Origin: DATBIO01 sp036556965
Lineage (GTDB): Bacteria; Acidobacteriota; Vicinamibacteria; Fen-336
Length of the DNA: 20,668 nt
Assembly (NCBI GenBank): GCA_036556965.1
Contig: DATBIO010000096.1
Span: forward strand, 1-20,668
Direction of reading: 5' to 3'
The number at the start of each line of letters is the position of its first letter. Position 1 is the stretch's first letter. The translations under genes and the position numbers were made by a program. Below are positions 1-7,976 of the stretch, piece by piece. Under the pieces are notes generated by a model. That model saw only the letters and a program-made list of their open reading frames with translations, was not told the DNA's origin and did not search any database.

Positions 1-142
1 TGGCGGGAACGAGGGCGAGGACGGCGAGCAGGACGGCGCCCCGCCCCGCCCGCCGCGGGCGCGCGCGCGACGGCGGGGGCTCGGCGTCACGCCCGGCGAT
101 GCCCTGCGGCACGTCGCCATCGTAGTGGATGTGCTCGAGCAC
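1..142 (-). CDS. Partial unknown protein, probable membrane or exported protein (N-terminal 47 residues)
   Basis: An open frame on the minus strand begins at a GTG (142-140) and runs off the left edge. The visible 47 residues begin MLEHIHYDGDVPQGI, continue with a Pro/Arg-rich basic stretch (about residues 19-33) and end in a hydrophobic run, AVLLAVLALVPA, that looks like the start of a transmembrane or signal-anchor segment. The positive charges just before it would keep the N-terminus in the cytoplasm. A GGGGG stretch about 6 bases upstream of GTG could be the ribosome binding site. The in-frame TGA upstream lies about 60 bases away, so the start cannot move far. It is co-oriented with iolD, 80 bp after the iolD stop, so it may be the next gene of that operon. 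It does not resemble IolC or IolJ. I do not recognise the family. Confidence 0.4.
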   Translation of the reverse strand, partial: MLEHIHYDGDVPQGIAGRDAEPPPSRARPRRAGRGAVLLAVLALVPA

Positions 143-222
143 CGTCGCCCCCGGCGGATCGAGTCGCCCGCCGTGGAAGCCAAGGGGCGGGCATCACGTC
201 GTCCGCCGGGGTCGCCCTGGCT

Positions 223-2112
223 TCACGCGTCCTCCTTCCCCCCGGCCCCGCCCAGGTGCCAGCGCTGACGTCGCCTCGCCTCCTCGTAGGCCCGGCGCGC
301 CGCCCGCACCTCTTCCGCGTCCGTGACGGCGGCGGGGGGCACGTCCCACCACGACTCGTAGCCGCCCACGCGTGCCTCGCGATCGGTCTCGATCACGATG
401 ACGGTGGACCGCGGCGAGCGCCGGGCCTGCGCCAGGGCCGCGCGCAGCGCGGCGATGGTGGGCGCGGACACCGCCTCCACCCCCAGGCTGCGGGCGTTGG
501 CCACGAAGTCCACGCGCAGGCGCTCGCCCGAGAGCTGCCCGTCCGCCCCCCGGGCCCGGTAGCGCGTGCCGAAGCCGGCGGCCCCCAGAGACTCGGAGAG
601 CCCGCCGATGGAGGCAAAGCCTCCGTTGTCCACCAGGACCACCGTCAGCTTCACCCCCTCCTGCAGGGCGGTGACGAGCTCCGAGGACATCATCAGCCAC
701 GAGCCGTCGCCCACCATGGCGAAGACCTCGCGGTCGGGGGCGGCCAGCTTCACGCCCAGGGCGCCCGCCACCTCGTAGCCCATGCAGGAGTAGCCGTACT
801 CGAGGTGGTAGCCCTTGGCGTCGCGCGTGCGCCAGAGCTTGTGCAGGTCGCCGGGCAGGCTGCCCGCCGCGCAGACCACCACGTCGCGCGGCTCCGCGGC
901 GTCGTTCACGGCTCCGATCACCTCGCCCTGGCTGGGCAGCGGCCCGTGGCCGCGCGCGTAGATGCGCGCGACCTCCTCGTCCCACTCCCGGCTGAAGCGG
1001 GCGGCGCGCGCGCGCCATTCCGCCGGCGCCTGCCATCCCGCGAGGAGGGGGGGCAGCGCCTCCAGGGCCGCGCGCGCGTCCGCCACCAGGGCCAGGCCTG
1101 CGTGCTTGCCGGCGTCGGCCTCGGCCACGTTCACGTTCACGAAGCGCACGCCGGGGTCCTGGAAGGCGGACTTGGAGGCGGTGGTGAAGTCCGAGTAGCG
1201 CGTGCCCGCGCCGATGACGAGGTCGGCCTCGCGCGCCATGATGTTGGCGCCCGGCGTCCCCGTCACCCCGAGGGCGCCGAGGTTGGAGGGATGGTCGTAG
1301 GGCAGGGAGCCCTTGCCCGCCTGCGTCTCGCCCACGGGAACGCCGGTGGCTTCCACGAAGGCGCGCAGCACCGCGCCGGCCTCGGAGTAGGCGACGCCTC
1401 CCCCCGCCACCACGAGCGGCCGCCGGGCGGCGCGGATCCAGCGCGCGGCCTCCGCCAGGGCCTCCGGGTCGGGGCGCGGGCGGCGGATCCGCCACACGCG
1501 GCGCGCGAACAGCTCCTCCGGGAAGTCCCCGGCCTCGCTCTGCACGTCCTCGGGCAGGGCCAGGGTGACGGCGCCGGTGTCGGCGGGGCTGGTCAGCACG
1601 CGCATGGCCTCGAGGAGGGCGGTGGGCAGCTGCTCGGGCCGGTTGATGCGGTCCCAGTAGCGGGAGACGGGGCGGAAGCAGTCGTTCACGGAGACGTCGG
1701 CGCTGGCCGGGGACTCGAGCTGCTGGAGCACGGGCGCCACCTGCCGGGTGGCAAAGATGTCTCCCGGCAGCAGCAGGACGGGCACGCGGTTGATGGTGGC
1801 GCCGGCGGCCGCCGTGATCATGTTGGTGGCGCCGGGTCCGATGGAGCTGGTGCAGGCGTAGGTGGCCAGCCGGTTGGCCATGCGCGCGTAGGCGGCGGCG
1901 GCGTGCACCATGGCCTGCTCGTTGCGCGCGGGCACGTAGCGGAGCCGGTCCCCGGCCTCCCGCAGGGCCTGGCCCAGGCCGGCCACGTTGCCGTGCCCGA
2001 AGATCCCGAACATGCCCGCGAAGAAGCGGCGCTCCGCGCCGTCGCGCTCCGAGTGCTGGGCGGCGAGGAACTCGACCAGGGCGCGGGCCGTGGTCAGGCG
2101 GCGCGTCCTCAC
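223..2112 (-). CDS. iolD: 3D-(3,5/4)-trihydroxycyclohexane-1,2-dione hydrolase (IolD), ThDP-dependent
   Basis: This is the ring-opening enzyme of myo-inositol catabolism, converting 3D-(3,5/4)-trihydroxycyclohexane-1,2-dione to 5-deoxy-D-glucuronate in the cytoplasm with thiamine diphosphate and Mg2+. The 629-residue length fits the family. The N-terminal pyrimidine-binding domain carries the cofactor-activating Glu in RNEQAMVHAAAAYAR (Glu65) and the GPGATNM loop (about 92-98). The central domain is about 200-370. The C-terminal domain has the ThDP/Mg motif GDGSW (468-472) with its Asn in DNGGF (Asn496). I chose the GTG at 2112-2110 because it overlaps the iolB stop as GTGA and gives the usual IolD N-terminus; the open frame continues upstream only as an antisense-type extension inside iolB. 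It is the third gene of the iolE-iolB-iolD operon and is probably translationally coupled to iolB. Confidence 0.95.
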   Translation of the reverse strand: MRTRRLTTARALVEFLAAQHSERDGAERRFFAGMFGIFGHGNVAGLGQALREAGDRLRYVPARNEQAMVHAAAAYARMANRLATYACTSSIGPGATNMITAAAGATINRVPVLLLPGDIFATRQVAPVLQQLESPASADVSVNDCFRPVSRYWDRINRPEQLPTALLEAMRVLTSPADTGAVTLALPEDVQSEAGDFPEELFARRVWRIRRPRPDPEALAEAARWIRAARRPLVVAGGGVAYSEAGAVLRAFVEATGVPVGETQAGKGSLPYDHPSNLGALGVTGTPGANIMAREADLVIGAGTRYSDFTTASKSAFQDPGVRFVNVNVAEADAGKHAGLALVADARAALEALPPLLAGWQAPAEWRARAARFSREWDEEVARIYARGHGPLPSQGEVIGAVNDAAEPRDVVVCAAGSLPGDLHKLWRTRDAKGYHLEYGYSCMGYEVAGALGVKLAAPDREVFAMVGDGSWLMMSSELVTALQEGVKLTVVLVDNGGFASIGGLSESLGAAGFGTRYRARGADGQLSGERLRVDFVANARSLGVEAVSAPTIAALRAALAQARRSPRSTVIVIETDREARVGGYESWWDVPPAAVTDAEEVRAARRAYEEARRRQRWHLGGAGGKEDA

Positions 2113-3002
2113 GGCCGGCCCTCCCCCGCCGCGGGCGGCGCCTCCCGGGCCGAGGTCATCGGCACGCGGGGGTCGCGGGGCCGCGATTCCCACGTCCCGC
2201 GCACCCAGGCGTGCGCCGGGTCGTCGCAGAAGGCCATGCTGCGCTCCGCGGCCGGCCCCGCCAGCACGTTCAGGTAGTACATGTCGTGGTCGGGCGCGGC
2301 CACGCAGGGGCCGTGGTAGCCGCGGGGCACGAGGAACACGTCGCCGTCCCGCACGGCCACCGTGGCCTCGATGGCGCCGTCCGTGGTGTAGGTGCGGTGG
2401 ATGCCGAAGCCGTGCGCGCCGCGGATGCGGAAGTAGTAGATCTCCTCCAGCACCGCCTCGCCCGCGCGCGCCTCGTCGTGCTTGTGGGGCGGGTAGGAGG
2501 ACCAGTTGCCGGCGGGAGTCAAGACCTCCACCACCGTCAGGCGGTCGGTGGCGAAGGTCTCCGGCGTGCAGAGGTTGGTGACCTGGCGGGTGGCGTCCCC
2601 CGCCCCCCGGACCTCCACGGGCGCGCCTTCCGCCGGGCCGTAGCGCGGGTCGAGCCGGCGCCGGGCCGGGGCCGCGGGCAGCGCGAACTCGCCGCCCTCC
2701 GCGCTCGCCACCTCGAAGGTGGTGTCGCGCGGCACGTAGGCGAAGTCGCTGACCCGCGTCCACACGGAGCGCCGGCCCTCCAGGGCGAAGGCGTGGTCGC
2801 CGCAGCGGACCACGCAGGAGCCGGCGAGGGGGAGCACCAGCAGCTCGTCCTCGCCCGTGGCCAGCGCGCGGCGCTCCCCCGGCGCCAGCGCGAACACGCG
2901 CAGCGAGGCGAAGCGCCACCGCGCGCGCGCGGGCGTGACCAGGAGCGCGTCCTCCGTGGTGCCCGCGGTGCCCGCGCGCAGGAGCAGGTCCGTTCCCGTC
3001 AC
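2109..3002 (-). CDS. iolB: 5-deoxy-glucuronate isomerase (IolB)
   Basis: This enzyme isomerises 5-deoxy-D-glucuronate (the IolD product) to 2-deoxy-5-keto-D-gluconate. It is a metal-dependent bicupin of the KduI/IolB family. The predicted protein has 297 residues. The metal-binding motif PPHKHDE (171-177) is followed by acidic residues EE (186-187) and a downstream GYHGPC (228-233) that supplies the last histidine. The segment EIYYFRIRGAHGFG (187-200) is typical of IolB. The start is the GTG at 3002-3000, which overlaps the iolE stop as GTGA and gives a family-length product; the frame stays open further upstream but only antisense to iolE codons. It lies between iolE and iolD, each joined by a 4-bp overlap, so the three are expected to be one transcript under the operator at 3907-3918. 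Confidence 0.94.
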   Translation of the reverse strand: MTGTDLLLRAGTAGTTEDALLVTPARARWRFASLRVFALAPGERRALATGEDELLVLPLAGSCVVRCGDHAFALEGRRSVWTRVSDFAYVPRDTTFEVASAEGGEFALPAAPARRRLDPRYGPAEGAPVEVRGAGDATRQVTNLCTPETFATDRLTVVEVLTPAGNWSSYPPHKHDEARAGEAVLEEIYYFRIRGAHGFGIHRTYTTDGAIEATVAVRDGDVFLVPRGYHGPCVAAPDHDMYYLNVLAGPAAERSMAFCDDPAHAWVRGTWESRPRDPRVPMTSAREAPPAAGEGRP

Positions 3003-3919
3003 GCGGCCAGGCTCCGCAGGAAGTCGAGGCTGCGCTGGCCGTCGCGCCAGGGGCCTTCGCCCGGCCGGGGCTCGCCTCCGAGGACCACGTCGTGCTCGAG
3101 CACGTACCAGCCCCCGTAGCCGTTGGATTCCAGCAGCTCGACCACCTCCGCGATGCGGCTCGCGCCCTGGCCGAGGGGGCGATAGAGCCCGGCCTTCACC
3201 GCCGCGTGGTAGCCCATCTCGCCCGCGCGCACGCGGGCGGCCAGGGTGGCCTCCACGTCCTTCAGGTGCACGTGTCGCACGCGGGCGTGCGTCCGGCGCG
3301 CCGTTTCCAGCGCGTCCGCGCCCGCGACCGCGAGGTGGCCCACGTCCAGGCACAGGGCGGCGTCCGAGACCTCCAGCAGGCGCGCCACCTGCGCATCGTC
3401 CTCGATCACGGTGCCGTAGTGGGGGTGCACGGCCAGGGCCAGGTCGTGGGCGCTCGCGATGCGCTGCGCCGCGGCCACGGCGCGGGCCAGCGCGCGCCAC
3501 TCGGGCTCGCTGAGCGACCGCCCGCGCTCGTAGCCGGCCTCGCCGGTGGCGGCGGCCAGCACCAGCACCTCGCCCCCGGCCGCGGACAGGGCGCGGGCCG
3601 CGCGCGTCACCGCCTCCATCTCGGGGGCCAGACGGTCGGGCCGGTGCAGGACGGCGGGCACGAAGCTGGCGACCAGGCGCAGGCGGTGGCGGGCCAGGAG
3701 CACGCGCAGGTCCCGCGGGTCGTCGGGGAGGAACCCGTCCGGCCCGCGCTCCACCGCGGCGAAGCCGAGTCCGGCCAGCTCCTCCAGGACGCGCTCGGGA
3801 GGGAGCTGGAAACCCCACCCCGGGACCTCGCACACGCCCCAGCTGATGGGCGCGCCGGCCAGGCGCTCGCCCAGCCGCTTGCGGGGCGCCGGCGATCTGA
3901 TAGATTTGGAACGTTCCAC
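2999..3919 (-). CDS. iolE: Inosose dehydratase (IolE), TIM-barrel sugar isomerase family
   Basis: This enzyme dehydrates 2-keto-myo-inositol (the IolG product) to 3D-(3,5/4)-trihydroxycyclohexane-1,2-dione. The 306-residue protein belongs to the xylose-isomerase-like TIM-barrel group. Typical IolE signatures are ISWGVCEVPGWGFQ (25-38), HPHYGTVIE (165-173), LDVGH (191-195), HVHLKD (216-221) and YVLEHD near residue 270; the acidic and histidine residues form the divalent-metal site. The only usual start codon before the conserved ISWGV block is GTG at 3919-3917, which lies at the edge of the operator palindrome and about where transcription should begin. Either the mRNA is leaderless or a rarer start (for example CTG at codon 16) is used. 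It is the first gene of the iolEBD operon. Confidence 0.9.
   Translation of the reverse strand: MERSKSIRSPAPRKRLGERLAGAPISWGVCEVPGWGFQLPPERVLEELAGLGFAAVERGPDGFLPDDPRDLRVLLARHRLRLVASFVPAVLHRPDRLAPEMEAVTRAARALSAAGGEVLVLAAATGEAGYERGRSLSEPEWRALARAVAAAQRIASAHDLALAVHPHYGTVIEDDAQVARLLEVSDAALCLDVGHLAVAGADALETARRTHARVRHVHLKDVEATLAARVRAGEMGYHAAVKAGLYRPLGQGASRIAEVVELLESNGYGGWYVLEHDVVLGGEPRPGEGPWRDGQRSLDFLRSLAA
3879..3906 (+). promoter_or_regulatory. Possible promoter of the iolR-iolA-ABC-iolG operon
   Basis: TTGCGG (3879-3884), a 16-base spacer and TAGATT (3901-3906) form a modest sigma70-like promoter that would start transcription near 3913, inside the operator palindrome. It lies within the iolE coding region on the opposite strand. 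The match is weak and rests mainly on position. Confidence 0.3.
3907..3918. promoter_or_regulatory. Palindromic operator for the LacI-family regulator
   Basis: TGGAACGTTCCA is a perfect 12-bp palindrome with a central CG step, the classic form of LacI/GalR-family operators. It lies in the divergent region between iolE and the LacI-family gene, just downstream of the minus-strand -10 box and just downstream of a possible plus-strand -10 box. Bound repressor could therefore block both operons. That the adjacent regulator binds here is inferred from proximity and operator style. Confidence 0.75.
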
Positions 3920-3926
3920 AGCGCGT

Positions 3927-3956
3927 AAGCTAACGACCCTCCGAGCGGGCTGTCAA
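3927..3956 (-). promoter_or_regulatory. Sigma70-type promoter of the iolEBD operon
   Basis: On the minus strand a perfect -35 box TTGACA (plus positions 3956-3951) is followed after 18 bases by TAGCTT (3932-3927) as the -10 box; TTAGCT with a 17-base spacer is the alternative. The expected transcription start is near 3920, directly at the operator palindrome and next to the iolE GTG. The -35 box abuts the start codon of the divergent regulator gene. Confidence 0.6.
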
Positions 3957-4994
3957 GTGGTTTCGAAGAGAGCGCGCGGCAAGGCCACCATCACCGACGT
4001 CGCCCTGCGCGCCGGGGTGTCCAAGTCGCTCGTCTCCCTGGTCATGCGCGGGGAGCGCCACGTGAGCGCGAAGCGCCGGGAGGCGGTGCAGGCCGCCGCC
4101 GCCGCGCTCGGCTACCGCCCCAACGCCATGGCCCGCGGCCTGGTGGAACGACGCACGCGCACGCTGGGCGTGATGGTGTCCGACCTGCACAACCCCTTCT
4201 TCGCGGACGTGGTGGAAGGCATCCAGGACCAGGCGCGCCGCTCCGGCTACCGCGTGCTCATCGACACCGCCAACAACCTGGCCTCGCAGCAGGACGAGGC
4301 CATCGAGACCCTGCTCCAGTTCCGCGTGGACGGGCTGATCCTGGCCGGGCTGCTGGCGGAGAGCCGGCTCATCGTGGAGGCGAGCCAGGAGCTGCCCGTG
4401 GTGCTGGTGGGGCGCTCCGCGCGCGCCCCCTCCCTGGACAGCGTGACCAACGACGACTGGGCGGGCGCGGTGGCGGCGGTGCGCCACTGCGCCTCCCTCG
4501 GCCACCGCCGCATCTCCCACGTGGACGGGGGCCAGGGCGCGGGGGCGGACGCGCGGCGGCGCGGGTACGAGGACGCCATGCGCGTGCTCCGCCTGCGCAA
4601 GCACGCGGTGGTGGTGCCCGGCTCCTATTCCGAGGAGGGCGGCCACAGCGGGGCCCTCCTTCTCCTGGAGCGGCGCCCGCGGCCCACCGCCCTCTTCGCC
4701 GCCAACGACGTGGCCGCCATCGGGGCCCTCAACGCCATCGAGGAGCGGGGGCTGCGCGTGCCCGACGACGTCTCCCTCGTGGGCTACGACAACACCTCGC
4801 TGGCCGCGCTCCGCCACATCTCGCTCACCACCGTCCACCAGCCGCGCCTGGAGATGGGCCAGCTGGCGGTGAGCACGCTCTTCGAGCGCCTGGAGGAGGG
4901 GCGCACGCGGCCGCGCCGCGCCGTGCTCTCGCCCAGCCTGGTGGTGCGCGGCACCACCGCTCCCCCCTCCCTCGACGGAAAGGGGAACCCGTGA
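3957..4994 (+). CDS. LacI-family transcriptional regulator of inositol catabolism
   Basis: This is a 345-residue LacI/GalR-family DNA-binding protein. The N-terminal helix-turn-helix is TITDVALRAGVSKSLVSLVM (11-30), the hinge is NAMARGLVERRT (56-67), and a periplasmic-binding-protein-like effector domain begins at LGVMVSDLHNPFFADVV (about 70-86). FAANDVAAIGALNAIEERG and VSLVGYDN are typical late motifs of the effector domain. The GTG at 3957 is chosen because it gives the normal short N-terminus; the ribosome binding site is poor. It is the first gene of the plus-strand operon, overlaps iolA by GTGA, and faces a perfect palindromic operator, so it most likely represses both iol operons and itself until an inositol-derived inducer binds. 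It plays the part of an IolR, but Bacillus IolR is a different (DeoR-type) family, so no symbol is given. Confidence 0.92.
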   Translation: MVSKRARGKATITDVALRAGVSKSLVSLVMRGERHVSAKRREAVQAAAAALGYRPNAMARGLVERRTRTLGVMVSDLHNPFFADVVEGIQDQARRSGYRVLIDTANNLASQQDEAIETLLQFRVDGLILAGLLAESRLIVEASQELPVVLVGRSARAPSLDSVTNDDWAGAVAAVRHCASLGHRRISHVDGGQGAGADARRRGYEDAMRVLRLRKHAVVVPGSYSEEGGHSGALLLLERRPRPTALFAANDVAAIGALNAIEERGLRVPDDVSLVGYDNTSLAALRHISLTTVHQPRLEMGQLAVSTLFERLEEGRTRPRRAVLSPSLVVRGTTAPPSLDGKGNP

Positions 4995-6484
4995 CGAACC
5001 GGCTGCGGCATTGGATCGACGGCGCGCCCGCCGACGGCGGCATGCGCGCGGGCGACGTCTTCAACCCCGCCACCGGCGCGCCGGAGGCGGAGGTGGCCTT
5101 CGCCGACCGCGCCACCGTGGACCGCGCGGTGGCCGCCGCGCGGCGCGCCTTCCCGGAGTGGCGCGACACCTCGCTGGGGAAGCGGGCGCAGGTCCTCTTC
5201 GCCTTCCGCGAGAGGGTGGCCCGGCGCGCCGACGAGCTGGCCGCCCTCGTCACGCGCGAGCACGGGAAGGTGCTGGCCGACGCGCGGGGCGAGGTGGCGC
5301 GCGGGCTGGAGGTGGTGGAGTTCGCCTGCGGCCTGCCCGAGCTGCTCAAGGGCAGCTTCTCCGAGAACGTGTCCCACGGCGTCGACAGCTACTCGATCCG
5401 CCAGCCCCTGGGGGTGGCCGTGGGCATCACCCCCTTCAACTTCCCGGCCATGGTCCCCATGTGGATGTTCCCGGTGGCCCTGGCCTGCGGGAACGCCTTC
5501 GTCCTGAAGCCGTCCGAGCGCGATCCCTCGCCCGCCCTCTTCCTGGCCGGACTGCTGGCGGAGGCCGGCCTCCCGCCCGGCGTGTTCTCCGTGGTGCACG
5601 GGGACAAGGAGGCGGTGACCGCGCTGCTCGAGCACGAGGGCGTGGCCGCCGTCAGCTTCGTCGGCTCCACGCCCGTCGCGCGCTGGATCTACGAGACGGC
5701 GGCGCGCCACGGAAAGAGGGTACAGGCCCTGGGGGGGGCCAAGAACCACATGGTGGTCCTGCCCGACGCGGACATGGACCTCGCCGCCGACGCCGCCGTG
5801 AGCGCGGCCTACGGCTCCGCGGGCGAGCGCTGCATGGCGGTGTCCGTGCTGGTGACGGTGGGCGACGCGGCGGACCGTCTCCTGCCCAGGGTGACGGAGC
5901 GGCTCGACCGCATCAAGGTGGGGGATGGAGCCGAGCCGGGGGTGGAGATGGGGCCCCTGATCACGCGCGAGCACCGTGAGCGCGTGGCCGGCTACCTCGA
6001 CGCGGGCGCCCGGGAAGGGGCCCGGCTCCTGCGCGACGGGCGGACGCTGACCGTGCCCGGACGCCCCGAGGGCTTCTTCCTCGGGCCCAGCCTGTTCGAC
6101 GGCGTCCGTCCCCACATGTCCGTCTACCGCGACGAGATCTTCGGCCCGGTCCTGTGCGTGGCCCGCGCCGCCACCTACGACGAGGCGGTGCGCATGGTCA
6201 ACGACAACGAGCGCGCCAACGGCGTGGCCGTGTTCACGCGGGACGGGGGGGCGGCGCGCCGGTTCCAGAACGAGGTCCAGGTGGGCATGGTCGGCATCAA
6301 CGTGGCCATCCCCGTGCCCATGGCCTACTACTCGTTCGGCGGCTGGAAGGACAGCCTCTTCGGCGACGCCCACGTGCACGGTCACGACGGCGTGCGCTTC
6401 TACACGCGGGGCAAGGTGGTGACCAGCCGCTGGTCGGACCCCCGCCCGCGCGGAGCGGACCTTGGCTTCCCCACCACGCGCTGA
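4991..6484 (+). CDS. iolA: CoA-acylating methylmalonate-semialdehyde dehydrogenase (IolA/MmsA)
   Basis: This is an NAD-dependent, CoA-acylating aldehyde dehydrogenase (497 residues). In the inositol pathway it converts malonate semialdehyde to acetyl-CoA and CO2; the same enzyme type handles methylmalonate semialdehyde from valine. Visible motifs are TPFNFP (148-153, active-site Asn150), LKPSERDPS (172-180, cofactor pocket), VGSTPVAR, GGAKNHMVVLPDAD (248-261) and the catalytic cysteine in GSAGERCMAVS (Cys281). The general-base Glu of hydrolytic aldehyde dehydrogenases is absent before GGAKNH, as expected for CoA-dependent members. The GTG start overlaps the regulator stop by 4 bp (GTGA). It is followed by the ABC importer with an overlapping TTG start. 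Confidence 0.95.
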   Translation: MTNRLRHWIDGAPADGGMRAGDVFNPATGAPEAEVAFADRATVDRAVAAARRAFPEWRDTSLGKRAQVLFAFRERVARRADELAALVTREHGKVLADARGEVARGLEVVEFACGLPELLKGSFSENVSHGVDSYSIRQPLGVAVGITPFNFPAMVPMWMFPVALACGNAFVLKPSERDPSPALFLAGLLAEAGLPPGVFSVVHGDKEAVTALLEHEGVAAVSFVGSTPVARWIYETAARHGKRVQALGGAKNHMVVLPDADMDLAADAAVSAAYGSAGERCMAVSVLVTVGDAADRLLPRVTERLDRIKVGDGAEPGVEMGPLITREHRERVAGYLDAGAREGARLLRDGRTLTVPGRPEGFFLGPSLFDGVRPHMSVYRDEIFGPVLCVARAATYDEAVRMVNDNERANGVAVFTRDGGAARRFQNEVQVGMVGINVAIPVPMAYYSFGGWKDSLFGDAHVHGHDGVRFYTRGKVVTSRWSDPRPRGADLGFPTTR

Positions 6485-7976
6485 GGAGGCGGCGCCCGCC
6501 CTGCGGATGCGGGGCATCCGCAAGGCCTTCCCCGGCGTGGTGGCCCTGGACGGCGTGGACCTGGAGGTCCGGAAGGGGGAGGTGCACGTCCTCCTCGGGG
6601 AGAACGGGGCGGGCAAGTCCACCCTCATGAAGGTGCTCAGCGGCGCCCTGGCCGCCGACGCGGGCGAGGTCTGGCTGGAGGGGCGGCGGGTGGAGGTGGC
6701 CTCGCCGCGCCAGGCCTACGCGCTGGGTGTCCGCGTCATCTACCAGGAGCTCAACCTCGTGCCCCACCTCTCGGTGGCGGAGAACATCGCGCTGGGGCGT
6801 GAGCCCGGACGCTTCGGCCTCGTCGACCGGCGCGCCATGGCCGCGGAGGCGGAGCGGCGGCTGGCCGCCCTGGGCCTTCACATCGACCCCGGGAGGGCGG
6901 TGGGGGAGCTCGGGGTGGCGTTGCAGCAGATGGTCGAGGTGGCCAAGGCGCTCTCCGAGGAGGCGCGCGTGCTGGTGATGGACGAGCCGACCTCGGCCCT
7001 CACCGAGGGGGAGATCGCCCGGCTCTTCGCCACCATCGAGCGCCTGACCGCGCGGGGAGTGGCCGTGGTCTACATCTCGCACCGCATGGAGGAGGTGACC
7101 CGCATCGGGCACCGCGTGACCGTGCTCCGCGACGGCCGACACGTGGCCACGCGGCGGATTGGCGAGGTCGCCGTGCCCGAGCTCGTGCGCCTGATGGCCG
7201 GCCGCGAGCTGACCGAGCACTTCCCCAAGCAGCGCGTGGCCCCGGGCGAGGAGCTCCTGCGCGCGGAGGGCATCACGCGCCGGGGCGTGCTGCACGGCGT
7301 GAGCCTCGCCGCGCGGCGCGGGGAGGTGCTGGGCGTGGCGGGCCTGCTCGGCGCGGGGCGCACGGAGCTGGCCCGGGTCCTGGCCGGCGCCGACCCTCCC
7401 GATTCCGGCCGCGTGGTGATGAAGGGGCGTCCCGTCGTCCTGCGCGGCCCCGCCGACGCCATCCGCCTCGGCGTCGGCCTGCTGCCGGAGGACCGCAAGA
7501 CGCACGGCCTGGTGCTCGGCCTCTCCGTCCAGGCCAACCTGGCCCTGCCCAGCACGCGGGGGCTCTCGCCCCTGGGGGTGGTGGACGCGAAGCGCGAGGC
7601 CTCCCTGGCGGCGCGGCAGATCGAGGACCTGCGCATCCGCACCCCGGGACCGCGGCAGCGCGCGGGCCTGCTCAGCGGCGGCAACCAGCAGAAGGTGGTG
7701 CTCGGGAAGTGGCTGGCCGCGCAGGTGGACGTCCTCCTCATGGACGAGCCGACGCGGGGGATCGACGTGGCGGCCAAGGTGGAGATCTACCAGCTCATGA
7801 ACCGGCTCACGGCGGCGGGCAAGGCCATCGTGATGATCTCCTCCGAGCTGCCCGAGCTGCTGGGCATGAGCGACCGCATCGTGGTCCTCCACCGGGGCCG
7901 CGTGGCCGCGGAGCTCACCGCCCTCGCGGCCACGCCGGAGCAGGTGCTGGCCGCCGCCCTCGGGCAGGCCTCGTGA
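6462..7976 (+). CDS. Sugar ABC transporter double ATP-binding protein, probable inositol importer (RbsA/IatA-like)
   Basis: This 504-residue protein has two fused nucleotide-binding domains, as in CUT2 (ribose/xylose/inositol) importers. Domain 1 has Walker A GENGAGKST (46-54), the Q-loop in YQELNL (94-99), a degenerate signature GELGVALQQMVEVAKAL and Walker B LVMDEP (171-176). Domain 2 has a degenerate Walker A GLLGAGRTE (294-302), a good signature LSGGNQQK (404-411) and Walker B LLMDEP (425-430); one weak ATP site is normal for this family. The TTG at 6462 is preferred because a GGAG (6452-6455) lies 6 bases before it, which makes it overlap iolA by 23 bp. The next candidate, ATG at 6507, is 17 bases from the nearest GGAGG. 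The inositol substrate is inferred from the surrounding iol genes. Confidence 0.93.
   Translation: MASPPRAEEAAPALRMRGIRKAFPGVVALDGVDLEVRKGEVHVLLGENGAGKSTLMKVLSGALAADAGEVWLEGRRVEVASPRQAYALGVRVIYQELNLVPHLSVAENIALGREPGRFGLVDRRAMAAEAERRLAALGLHIDPGRAVGELGVALQQMVEVAKALSEEARVLVMDEPTSALTEGEIARLFATIERLTARGVAVVYISHRMEEVTRIGHRVTVLRDGRHVATRRIGEVAVPELVRLMAGRELTEHFPKQRVAPGEELLRAEGITRRGVLHGVSLAARRGEVLGVAGLLGAGRTELARVLAGADPPDSGRVVMKGRPVVLRGPADAIRLGVGLLPEDRKTHGLVLGLSVQANLALPSTRGLSPLGVVDAKREASLAARQIEDLRIRTPGPRQRAGLLSGGNQQKVVLGKWLAAQVDVLLMDEPTRGIDVAAKVEIYQLMNRLTAAGKAIVMISSELPELLGMSDRIVVLHRGRVAAELTALAATPEQVLAAALGQAS

Noticed and set aside
256..2277. 673-codon plus-strand open frame opposite iolD
   Set aside because: Antisense shadow of iolD: low-complexity Gly/Ala/His/Arg composition, no motif, and no ribosome binding site of note.
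2113..2919. N-terminal extension of the iolD frame to a 898-residue product
   Set aside because: The extra 269 residues are an alternative-frame reading of iolB with Arg/Gly/Ala-rich low complexity; the GTG at 2112 matches the normal IolD start and overlaps the iolB stop.
3003..3833. N-terminal extension of the iolB frame to a 574-residue product
   Set aside because: The extension reads iolE in a wrong frame; a 297-residue IolB starting at GTG 3002 has the family length.
3546..3956. Extension of the LacI-family frame upstream to 3546
   Set aside because: It would run through iolE antisense, the operator and the promoter; the helix-turn-helix of this family lies within the first few residues, which fits GTG 3957.
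4784..6628. 614-codon minus-strand open frame opposite iolA and the regulator
   Set aside because: Shadow frame over two conserved genes; composition is not protein-like and no domain is visible.
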